NCBI RefSeq assembly: GCF_039543525.1
Contig: NZ_BAABJX010000046.1
Span: 1-34,411 of the forward strand
DNA length: 34,411 bases
Direction: 5' to 3'
Origin: Algivirga pacifica
GTDB taxonomy: Bacteria; Bacteroidota; Bacteroidia; Cytophagales; Flammeovirgaceae
Within the stretch, counting starts at the first letter, position 1. Each line of letters starts with the position of its first letter. The translations under genes and the position numbers were made by a program. The notes under the pieces are model-generated. The model did no database searches and was not told the origin of the DNA. It worked only from the letters and a program-made list of their open reading frames with translations. Shown piece by piece: positions 23,339 to 30,812 of this stretch.

Positions 23339-24781
23339 TTATTCTACAACACCTACCTTCAGAAGGTTCGTTCTAACGTGCAAGTGCAAGTCAATTGGAG
23401 CACCTGCGATGTTGATGAATACATCTCCTTGGTTCAACAAACCTTTCTCCTTCAAGATCTGAGATAGCTCATAGAAGGTATAAAGTGTTCCTTGTCCGTC
23501 TTTCAAGGTATAGTGGAATGCTTTAACACCCCAAGCCAGGTTAAGCGTACAAGCCAAGTGAGGATTCTCTGTGAAGATAAAGATGTTAGACTTCGGTCTA
23601 TGTCTTGAGATTCTAAATCCGGTAAAGCCTGATTCCGTCATACCTACAAATGCCTTAGCGTTCAATGCCTGAGACATTTTAGAAGCACTTTCAACAATTA
23701 GGTTACCTGTATAGGTGTCATGGCTTGGATCATACTCATACTCCTTGTGATAAACGCTTTCTACATTACGCTCTACAGAAGTAATGATTTTCACCATTGC
23801 CTGTACTGTCTCGATAGGGAATTTACCTGCAGCAGACTCTGCTGATAGCATAACCGCATCAGCTCCATCCATTACTGCATTGGCAACGTCACCAGCCTCT
23901 GCACGAGTTGGACGAGGGTTCGTGATCATACTTTCCATCATCTGCGTCGCAACGATTACTGGCTTAGCAGCTTGGTTACACTTACGGATGATTTCCTTCT
24001 GGATCACAGGAACGTCTTCCATTCTGATCTCTACACCAAGGTCACCACGAGCAACCATGATACCGTCAGCAGCCTCAAGGATTGCATCAAAGTTTTTGAT
24101 CGCCTCTGGACGCTCAATTTTAGCAACTACTTTTGCATCAGAACCTCTCTCTTTGATCAATTCTTTTACGTGAAGGATATCCTGAGGATTTCTTACGAAT
24201 GAAAGAGCTACCCAGTTTACGTTCTGCTCCAGACCGAACTCAAGGTCTCTGCGGTCCTTAGAAGTTAGGGAAGACTCCGAGATTTCTGTATCAGGAAGGT
24301 TCATACCCTTCTTGGACTTCAACATACCTCCGTAAACTACTTCGGTAATGATTTCATTTTCCAGGGTATCAATTACCTTAACACAAAGGTTACCATCATC
24401 AATCATGATGTTGTCACCTTTTTTTACATCCTTTACAATGTTGGTATAAGTAGTACTTACACGCTCAGAAGTACCAATAACAGGAGTGTTACTGATGATT
24501 AATTGCTCTCCATTCTTAATTTCAACCGCACCATTTTCTACTTCACCAATTCTGATCTTAGGACCTTGAAGGTCTTGAAGAATAGCAATACTATGACCAA
24601 ATTTGGCATTTATTTCTTTAACCCAATCAATTACTTGTTTGTGGGATTCATGTACATCGTGAGAAAAGTTCAAACGGAATACATTAACACCGGCGTGGAT
24701 CAATTCCAAGATACTTTCTTTGCTTCTAGTGGCTGGCCCGATTGTGGCTACGATCTTGGTTTTGTTAAAGGCGTTACTCAT
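23339..24781 (-). CDS. pyk: Pyruvate kinase
   Basis: 480 residues, the usual length. It converts phosphoenolpyruvate and ADP to pyruvate and ATP in glycolysis. Conserved segments are KTKIVATIGPATRS, FRLNFSHD, LQDLQGPKIRIG, IMIDDGNL, the signature KVVAKIERPEAIKNF, IMVARGDLGVE, and PRPTRAEAGDVANAV with VMLSAESAAG, followed by a shorter C-terminal regulatory domain. It has its own promoter about 100 bases upstream and a strong terminator, so it is monocistronic. The long leader leaves room for regulation. Confidence 0.98.
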   Translation of the reverse strand: MSNAFNKTKIVATIGPATRSKESILELIHAGVNVFRLNFSHDVHESHKQVIDWVKEINAKFGHSIAILQDLQGPKIRIGEVENGAVEIKNGEQLIISNTPVIGTSERVSTTYTNIVKDVKKGDNIMIDDGNLCVKVIDTLENEIITEVVYGGMLKSKKGMNLPDTEISESSLTSKDRRDLEFGLEQNVNWVALSFVRNPQDILHVKELIKERGSDAKVVAKIERPEAIKNFDAILEAADGIMVARGDLGVEIRMEDVPVIQKEIIRKCNQAAKPVIVATQMMESMITNPRPTRAEAGDVANAVMDGADAVMLSAESAAGKFPIETVQAMVKIITSVERNVESVYHKEYEYDPSHDTYTGNLIVESASKMSQALNAKAFVGMTESGFTGFRISRHRPKSNIFIFTENPHLACTLNLAWGVKAFHYTLKDGQGTLYTFYELSQILKEKGLLNQGDVFINIAGAPIDLHLHVRTNLLKVGVVE

Positions 24782-24877
24782 ATTTGTGTGAATTAGTTGG
24801 AAATTTTTATAGTTCGGATAATTTTTTCTATTAATAGTATGCTCTCAAAGAGACTACTTGGTTTCTTGAAATCGCAA

Positions 24878-24907
24878 CAAATTTACTTTTTTAAGTAACA
24901 TTTCAAA
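24878..24907 (-). promoter_or_regulatory. pyk promoter
   Basis: Minus strand TTTG (24907-24904), an 18-base spacer and TAAATTTG (24885-24878), a full match to the -7 consensus. It predicts a leader of about 90 bases. Confidence 0.7.
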
Positions 24908-25064
24908 AGAACCTAAGTTCTCTTGAAGTTATATTACGCATAACTGTAACAAAAAAAACAGTCACTTCATTTATTAAATGATTGATTATTATATGATTAA
25001 AAGTCATATGAAGAAATCAACATGTTTTAAATAACAATCGTTAATTTGCCTTATTCTTTATTCC

Positions 25065-25808
25065 ATGATCAAAAAAAGCTATCCATTCACCTCTTTTCCT
25101 ACTAAAAAACATCTGGCGGTATTAATTGATCCGGATAAGGCCGATCAAAAGGTGTTATTTCGCCTGATTACTCAGATACCGACAGATGCTCCTGTTATTT
25201 TTTTGGTTGGGGGTAGCTTGTTAAGTAAGCAGACCCTGGATGAAACGGTTGCTTATCTAAAGGAACATTCTTCTTTTCCGGTTTTCCTATTTCCAGGAGG
25301 GGCAACGCAAGTTAGTCCGGAGGCTGATGGTATTTTTCTACTCTCTCTTGTATCTGGACGTAACCCCGAGTTTTTGATCGGGCAACACGTGATTGCAGCA
25401 CCTATACTCGCACAGTCTGAACTAGAGATTGTTTCTACTGCTTATTTATTAATTGATGGAGGCAATCGAACGTCCGTGGAGTACATGAGCAATACGGTAC
25501 CCATTCCAAGAGACAAAAAGGATATTGCCGTTGCGACTGCCTTGGCAGCGCAAATGATAGGAATGAAACAAATTTACCTGGAAGCTGGAAGTGGAGCCAA
25601 AGCACATGTACCGGTAGAAATGATCCGGGAAGTAAAACAACATACGCAATTGCCTCTAATTGTAGGAGGGGGGATACGTACTGCAACAACCGCTCAACAA
25701 CTACTGGAAGCCGGGGCAGATATGTTGGTAGTGGGAACTGCCATAGAGCAAAATCCGGCGTTTTTAGAGGAGCTATTATCCTGTATAGCTGTTACACCTG
25801 CTGTATAA
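25065..25808 (+). CDS. Geranylgeranylglyceryl-phosphate synthase family protein
   Basis: 247 residues, a TIM-barrel of the GGGPS/PcrB family. Visible landmarks are LAVLIDPDKAD (phosphate/Mg region, D22), FLVGGSLL, FLFPGGATQVSPEADGIFLLSLVSGRNP, IYLEAGSGA, VGGGIRTATTAQQLLEAGADMLVVGTA. Family members join a polyprenyl diphosphate to glycerol-1-phosphate, forming the first ether bond of archaeal-type lipids. Bacterial homologues in Bacteroidota form their own group and have been shown active in vitro. The role in these bacteria is unsettled. A TTAATTTG sequence at 25041 could be an imperfect -7 box. It is followed by a repeat and a hairpin cluster. Confidence 0.9.
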   Translation: MIKKSYPFTSFPTKKHLAVLIDPDKADQKVLFRLITQIPTDAPVIFLVGGSLLSKQTLDETVAYLKEHSSFPVFLFPGGATQVSPEADGIFLLSLVSGRNPEFLIGQHVIAAPILAQSELEIVSTAYLLIDGGNRTSVEYMSNTVPIPRDKKDIAVATALAAQMIGMKQIYLEAGSGAKAHVPVEMIREVKQHTQLPLIVGGGIRTATTAQQLLEAGADMLVVGTAIEQNPAFLEELLSCIAVTPAV

Positions 25809-26160
25809 AGTGATTAATCGGCCTTTGTTCATATTGTTTAATTGAGCTTCGCTCGTTCATAATGTTTAGTTGTAGGTCCTTGCCTCACGGCAAGGGCTAA
25901 GAATTCTAAGCACTGGTCTTTGCGTCCTCGCAAAGACCTTAAAATAAATTGAGCGTCTTCGCTCAAAAATCAATGTAAGCAAGAACAATTGCACTATGTG
26001 ACGACATTGTGCCTCACGCACGGTCTGATAGGACAAGGATACACGACCTAAAAAACAATATAGGTCCAAGGTATTTTCACCCTCTTGTAAATGATTAATT
26101 ATTAACGTATTAAATACGTTTATTTCTCGCTGAATGGAAAAAGTCCACCCCTGCAAATAT
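25809..26160. repeat. Word repeat followed by a cluster of hairpins, no gene
   Basis: 25824-25872 is the exact reverse complement of 142-190. Then come CCTTGCC-TCAC-GGCAAGG (25878-25895), GGTCTTTGCG-TCCT-CGCAAAGACC in two arms (25915-25938), TTGAGCG-TCTT-CGCTCAA (25949-25966), GTGC-CTCAC-GCAC (26009-26021) and GACCTA/TAGGTC (26045-26066). Loops are mostly four bases beginning TC. A 96-codon minus frame through these (25866-26156) is rejected as coding. It lies 3' of the GGGPS gene. Confidence 0.75.
26104..26120. promoter_or_regulatory. Perfect inverted repeat, candidate operator
   Basis: AACGTATT-A-AATACGTT, 8-bp arms around one base, about 90 bases upstream of the weak promoter of the fabG-like gene. 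Size and symmetry fit a TetR- or GntR-type operator, but no regulator gene is adjacent. Confidence 0.4.
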
Positions 26161-26170
26161 TTATTCCCAT

Positions 26171-26201
26171 TTTCATATTTTTTCCTTGTATCCTTCTTTT
26201 G
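26171..26201 (+). promoter_or_regulatory. Weak candidate promoter of the fabG-like cluster
   Basis: TTTC (26171-26174), a 19-base spacer and TTCTTTTG (26194-26201) match the Bacteroidota consensus with one mismatch in each box. It predicts a leader of about 100 bases before ATG 26306. Confidence 0.35.
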
Positions 26202-26305
26202 TACAACACAAAACCAATAAAATAACAGGCCGACTCACCTACCTATTAAACTAAGTCGATAGTGAAGATCGGTCAACACACGTAAAAAAATAACCAATTA
26301 GTACA

Positions 26306-27049
26306 ATGGAAAGATTTCAAAACAGAGTAGTAATCGTTACAGGTGGTGCAGATGGACTAGGAAAAGCAGGAGCAGTTAGATTTGCAGATGAGGGAGCATC
26401 TGTAGTGATTTGGGATTTGAATGAAGAAAAAGGAAACGAAACCCTTAAGGAGCTAAAGGAAATGGGAAGTGATGCGCTATTTCAAAAAGTAAATACCGCA
26501 GACTATGAGGCCGTAACGGAAGCAACAAAAGCCGTGATTGAAAAATACGGTAAGATTGATGTACTAATCAACAATGCTGGTATCACAAGGGATACTACAC
26601 TAAAGAAAATGTCTCCTGCTACTTGGCAGCAGGTAATCGATGTGAACTTGACAGGAGTATTCAACTGTTCTCAAGTGATCTCTCAATATATGGTAGAGGC
26701 AGGGTATGGCCGTATCGTTAATACTTCTTCGGTAGTAGGATTATACGGTAACTTTGGTCAAACCAACTATGCTGCAACAAAGGCAGGGGTGATTGGTATG
26801 ACAAAGACCATGGGCAAGGAACTAGGTAGAAAAGGGGTGACCGTGAATGCAGTAGCTCCAGGCTTTATTGCTACGGAAATGGTCAAGAAAATGCCTCAAA
26901 ATGTAATTGAAATGATGGAGTCAAAGGTTCCGGTTGGGCGTCTAGGACAACCAGACCAAGTGGCTTCGGCTTATGCTTACCTTTCTAGTGAGGAAGCAGC
27001 CTATATCAATGGTACTGTATTAAGTGTGGATGGTGGTATCGTATTATAA
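26306..27049 (+). CDS. FabG-like 3-oxoacyl-ACP/CoA reductase (SDR)
   Basis: 247 residues, a classical short-chain dehydrogenase. The nucleotide loop is TGGADGLG (12-19), then D37 at the end of the second strand (VVIWDLN), NNAG (89-92), and the catalytic tetrad N114, S142, Y155 and K159, with GNFGQTNYAATKAG as in FabG and acetoacetyl-CoA reductases. The C-terminus SVDGGIVL is also typical. The Asp after the second strand argues for NADH preference (inference). It would reduce a 3-oxoacyl thioester. It is 458 bases upstream of a KAS III-like gene on the same strand. This is not necessarily the housekeeping fabG, since it lies away from acpP and fabF. Confidence 0.9.
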   Translation: MERFQNRVVIVTGGADGLGKAGAVRFADEGASVVIWDLNEEKGNETLKELKEMGSDALFQKVNTADYEAVTEATKAVIEKYGKIDVLINNAGITRDTTLKKMSPATWQQVIDVNLTGVFNCSQVISQYMVEAGYGRIVNTSSVVGLYGNFGQTNYAATKAGVIGMTKTMGKELGRKGVTVNAVAPGFIATEMVKKMPQNVIEMMESKVPVGRLGQPDQVASAYAYLSSEEAAYINGTVLSVDGGIVL

Positions 27050-27507
27050 GTTAGGTGAAGTGTGTGTCTCATTTCATCGAGCATAGGCTATAAAAGAACG
27101 GTGCTTTAAACAACTATAGTGTTATTGATTGCCCTTATAGTAGCTTCTTGCCGTAAGGCAAGAAGCCTACGAGTCAATATAGTTTGGATGATATTTGAAA
27201 TAAGAAGGGTGGTCTTAACAACTACTACTATCATGTCTTAGCATAATCATGGCGTAAACTAGGAGAAAGCAGAACTAACAAAAGAAGTATCTTACTTTTT
27301 AGTCTAGGCAATACCGATGAATAATGAGGTCAAGGAGAATAGGATAGGAAGTGCTTTCTATCCTTTCTCCTGATACCTAAGAGCATCGCTTATTGCTTAT
27401 CGTTTAAAAAATGTTGAAACATACCAGTAGGGTATTTGATGTTGACTTAGGAGGTAAATAATGTTCTTAACCGATAACCGATAGAAACCATTTAAACACA
27501 GTATACT
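27050..27507. other. Intergenic region with hairpins and word repeat
   Basis: It contains GCTTCTTGCC-GTAA-GGCAAGAAGC in two arms (27143-27166), an imperfect hairpin AGGAGAATAGGATAG with CTATCCTTTCTCCT (about 27330-27370), and the second copy of the GATAACCGATA-type repeat (27390-27482). No gene or firm promoter is seen. The first hairpin plus the second could separate fabG from the next gene transcriptionally. Confidence 0.6.
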
Positions 27508-28542
27508 ATGTATCAAAAGCCAAGAGTAGGTATCGTAGGTACAGGGATTTACATTCCTGAAACGGCGATTACCGCAAAAGAAATATCTGAGGCAACCAAT
27601 GGCGTATGGTCTGAGGAAGCCGTTATCCATAAATTAGGTATTGATAAAAAGCCTATTCCAGGTCCAGAAGATGGAACGCAGGAAATGGGTGTAAGAGCAG
27701 CCCTTGATGTATTGCATAATACAGGAGTAGCTGCCGAAGACATTGACCTGATCCTTTGTATGGGAGAGGAGTATAAGGAATACCCTTTAACGACTTCCGC
27801 TATTTACATACAAGAGCGAATAGGTGCCAATAACGCTTGGGCGATCGATGTACAGCAGCGATGTGGTACAACGATATCAGCCATGAAAATGGCGAAAGAT
27901 ATGCTGATTGCTGATGACGAAATCTCTACAGTGATGATTGTTGGGGGGTATAGAAATGGTGATTTTATTGATTACACCGATTCGGCCGTATCCTTTATGT
28001 ATAATCTTGGTGCTGGAGCGGGAGCGATTATCCTAAAGAAAAATCACGATCGCAATGAGCTGCTAGGAACGCATATCATGACGGACGGTACCTTGGCAAG
28101 AGATGTAGGGGTAGAGTTCGGAGGAACCGTCAATCCAATCAATGCAGAAAATTATCTGGAGGCACAGAAGTCATTGAGAGTATTTGATGAGAAGCATATG
28201 AAAGATCGTTTGAATGATGTTTCTATGCCGAACTGGATGCATTGTATCGATAGGGCTTTCGAGAAATCTAAGGTCAAGAAAGAAGAACTAGGGTACTTGG
28301 CAACCCTACATTTCAAGAAGTCCATGCATAACTTCCTGGTGGAGGAACTAGGGCTTCAGAAAGATCAATCCATTTATTTGTCAGACTATGGACATATCGG
28401 TCAGGTAGACCAGATTCTTTCCATTCATCTGGCACAACAAGCCGGAAAGCTGGAAGAGGGAACAATTATCTCTATGATAGCGGCAGGTATTGGATATGCC
28501 TGGAATGCCAACGTGATTCGTTGGGGTAAGATACAGGACTAA
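27508..28542 (+). CDS. KAS III-like ketoacyl synthase with Cys-His-His active site
   Basis: 344 residues with a thiolase fold of the FabH class. The N-terminal VGIVGTGIYIPE and KLGIDKKPI match FabH. The nucleophile is C119 in DVQQRCGTTISAM. The first His is H268 in YLATLHFKKSMHN, at the position of the FabH His. Where FabH has the catalytic Asn in YGNTSAAS, this protein reads YGHIGQVDQ, so the third residue is H296. GIGYAWNANVIRW closes the fold. It should make a C-C bond between acyl thioesters or transfer an acyl group, but the changed triad and the lack of other fatty-acid genes argue against housekeeping FabH. It precedes a lipoprotein, a barrel and a hydrolase. Confidence 0.85.
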   Translation: MYQKPRVGIVGTGIYIPETAITAKEISEATNGVWSEEAVIHKLGIDKKPIPGPEDGTQEMGVRAALDVLHNTGVAAEDIDLILCMGEEYKEYPLTTSAIYIQERIGANNAWAIDVQQRCGTTISAMKMAKDMLIADDEISTVMIVGGYRNGDFIDYTDSAVSFMYNLGAGAGAIILKKNHDRNELLGTHIMTDGTLARDVGVEFGGTVNPINAENYLEAQKSLRVFDEKHMKDRLNDVSMPNWMHCIDRAFEKSKVKKEELGYLATLHFKKSMHNFLVEELGLQKDQSIYLSDYGHIGQVDQILSIHLAQQAGKLEEGTIISMIAAGIGYAWNANVIRWGKIQD

Positions 28543-28598
28543 GCATGCAAACTAACAAACCAACAACATATATTTTTCAAACATAACAAAGTGCGATC

Positions 28599-29117
28599 AT
28601 GAAGAAATTAACAAACGTATGGGTGCTGCTAGCCCTATTGCTATCGGCAGTATTTGTGTCTTGTGAAGGCGATGGACCAGGTGATGAGATAGATCCATCA
28701 GAGAATGGAATTATTGGAGAATGGGAAGCGTATGATGTATCTCCTATCTTAGTAGGATTAGGGTATGATGACAGCCTTTATGTAAAGTTCAATGAAGATC
28801 AAACGTATGAAGTGAAGTCATACATTTCAGGAGCAGAGGCGATACTAGTGGGTACGTATACACAAACAAAAAGTACAGAGACAGACCTTTGGAGTATTAC
28901 ATTGAACATGAGTAGCCTTAATGGATCTCCTGTAGACATTACTTCAGAGGGGATTTTCCAGGTATTTGATGCCAATCCGGATTCTTTGTGGTATGAGGTT
29001 TCTCAGACGAACCCAGAGATCAGCGGCGTGACAGCCCCATCGATCTCAGCAGGTTTTGGTAGCACAAGTGGTGGAGCATTTGGAGAAGCGAACATCCAGA
29101 AGTATAGAAGAAAGTAA
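28599..29117 (+). CDS. Lipocalin-like lipoprotein
   Basis: 172 residues. The signal peptide has a lipobox VFVSC (C22), followed by an acidic Gly/Asp linker. The GIIGEWEAYDVSP opening and the alternating short strands (YVKFNEDQTYEVKSY, ILVGTYTQT, DLWSITLNM) resemble the small lipocalin-like/META-type lipoproteins of Bacteroidota. It probably sits on the periplasmic face of a membrane. It is 56 bases downstream of the KAS III-like gene, and the barrel protein starts 108 bases after its stop with a hairpin between. The ligand is unknown. Confidence 0.7.
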   Translation: MKKLTNVWVLLALLLSAVFVSCEGDGPGDEIDPSENGIIGEWEAYDVSPILVGLGYDDSLYVKFNEDQTYEVKSYISGAEAILVGTYTQTKSTETDLWSITLNMSSLNGSPVDITSEGIFQVFDANPDSLWYEVSQTNPEISGVTAPSISAGFGSTSGGAFGEANIQKYRRK

Positions 29118-29139
29118 TTTTGGTTGCTTTGTCACAGTA

Positions 29140-29163
29140 GACCCTTGCCTCATGGCGAGGGTC
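29140..29163. repeat. Hairpin of the CTTGCC-TYAY-GGCRAG family
   Basis: GACCCTTGCC-TCAT-GGCGAGGGTC in two 10-base arms, one G-T pair. It lies between the lipoprotein and barrel genes and could adjust expression or mRNA stability within the operon. Related copies lie at 25878-25895 and 27143-27166. Confidence 0.75.
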
Positions 29164-29225
29164 CACGACAAGTATATTTTTCTTTATCAACCACTCCTGA
29201 TGCTTCACACAAATTCATAGGCACT

Positions 29226-30809
29226 ATGAAAAAATTATGTTTACTTTTTGGTTTTATTCATCTAGCCTTGAGTCTGCACGCTCAAGAACCTAAGAAGATA
29301 TTCGAAGATGACCTTCCTAAGGAAGAAGTAAAGCAATTACAGTTTTACGCCTTCTATATTAATCAGGCAGTATCATCTAATTTTTACCCGGAAAACGTAT
29401 TTATGAAAGGGCAGGTGATTGGTAGGTTGTTTGGCGACAATACTACTCGCACTTCCAATGAGGATGTCACCATGTATGTTGAGCAGCGACTCATCCCTTT
29501 CTTTATTTATCAGCCCAAGTTGTTTAATGGAAGAGCTTTACTGAGAGCGTCTTTTGAAATTGATTATACTTGGGGAGATGCCTCTTATGGTGCAGGAGGA
29601 AACCTTGGTGGTGCGATTGCTGCCGATTTTGTCAATATTCAAACGCAGAATATAGAACTTGAGCTCATCCCAAATGCCTACTGGAAAGTAAATCTGGGAT
29701 TGATGAGAATGTTTGATACCCCTTATAATCCCTATCGCACATTCTTTGACAAGATGTTGCAAACAGGCTATCGCTTGAGCTATTGGGGAACTGATGCCGT
29801 AGGAGTGACGGCTAGAAGGGACGATGATATTAGCAATTTGAAGCTTGGTTTCTATCAGTTATACGAAAATAATATTGAAGAAAAAGATGATGTATACTTA
29901 ACAGAGGCGCATTATCAACAAAAAATTACACCCAAGTGGAAATTGGGAACGTCTTTGTATTACCTGAGTGACCGATCAAACGGAGAAGGTGGAGTAAGTA
30001 TTTACGCACAAGGATTGAATAGTAAATTGAATGGTTACAATGGAACCTTTCGTTTCTTTGACTTTGGAACCAGAGAATACAAAGCAGATATCGCTTGGGT
30101 AGGAGGGTACTTCAGTAGAAACGAGGATTTTATGATGGATCGTTGGCAATGGACAGGTTTCTTTAATTATAACCTAGGAGTGGCTCAGGTAGGACAGGAA
30201 GGCGAATGGGTTAAAGGAGCTGATATTGCTGGCTTCTCCGCCAATACACGATTGGCCTATCGTTTCGGACAAACGATCAATGATCATTTTTCTGTAGATG
30301 CCATCTTTGCAAGTGGCGATGATAACGCCCTGGAAGATAAAAGATATTCGGGGGTAATTACAGGGAATACCTGGGGAGCACCAGCAGGAATCTTTATAGG
30401 TACTGGGTCTTATTTGTTATTCCCTCATGGAAATGTTGTCAACCGTTTTACGCCAGTAGTGGCGGATATGTCCAATATGGGGTATGGATTGGTAGGAGGT
30501 ACCCTGAAGGCTTCCAAGGATTTTATTCCTAACAAGCTGAATGCAAAGCTAGGTCTGGCTCATGCCAATAGCATAGTAGCCCCTCAAGGAGGTGGAAAGG
30601 TCATCGGTACAGAGGTGAATACAGCACTTTCCTATAACTTTGGACCATTTATGAGCCTGGAGTTTCATGCAGCGTATATGAACCTCGGAAACTTCTATGA
30701 GAGCAATGATGATACTTATAGCTTTGACATCAACGGTACGGCCGTCAGTGAGGGAAGACCGGAGAATCCGTGGACAGCATTTTTGGTTTACAAATGGTTA
30801 ATGTTTTAA
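29226..30809 (+). CDS. Outer-membrane beta-barrel protein, porin-like
   Basis: 527 residues from ATG 29226. A signal peptide MKKLCLLFGFIHLALSLHAQ is cut before EPKK. The mature part is a series of amphipathic strands (for example LFNGRALLRASFEIDYTW, GEWVKGADIAGFSANTRLAYRF, LEFHAAYMNLGNFY) and it ends in Phe (YKWLMF), the usual barrel signature. It resembles the alginate-export/porin-like class of large monomeric barrels but has no motif that identifies the cargo. I rejected the frame from 29124, whose first 34 residues run through a hairpin repeat. It is 3 bases upstream of the hydrolase, strongly suggesting co-expression. Confidence 0.85.
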   Translation: MKKLCLLFGFIHLALSLHAQEPKKIFEDDLPKEEVKQLQFYAFYINQAVSSNFYPENVFMKGQVIGRLFGDNTTRTSNEDVTMYVEQRLIPFFIYQPKLFNGRALLRASFEIDYTWGDASYGAGGNLGGAIAADFVNIQTQNIELELIPNAYWKVNLGLMRMFDTPYNPYRTFFDKMLQTGYRLSYWGTDAVGVTARRDDDISNLKLGFYQLYENNIEEKDDVYLTEAHYQQKITPKWKLGTSLYYLSDRSNGEGGVSIYAQGLNSKLNGYNGTFRFFDFGTREYKADIAWVGGYFSRNEDFMMDRWQWTGFFNYNLGVAQVGQEGEWVKGADIAGFSANTRLAYRFGQTINDHFSVDAIFASGDDNALEDKRYSGVITGNTWGAPAGIFIGTGSYLLFPHGNVVNRFTPVVADMSNMGYGLVGGTLKASKDFIPNKLNAKLGLAHANSIVAPQGGGKVIGTEVNTALSYNFGPFMSLEFHAAYMNLGNFYESNDDTYSFDINGTAVSEGRPENPWTAFLVYKWLMF

Positions 30810-30812
30810 GCA

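Noticed and set aside
25866..26156. 96-codon minus-strand frame after the GGGPS gene
   Set aside because: It consists of translated hairpin repeats. The protein is low in structure and rich in Arg, and the DNA is explained by the stem-loops.
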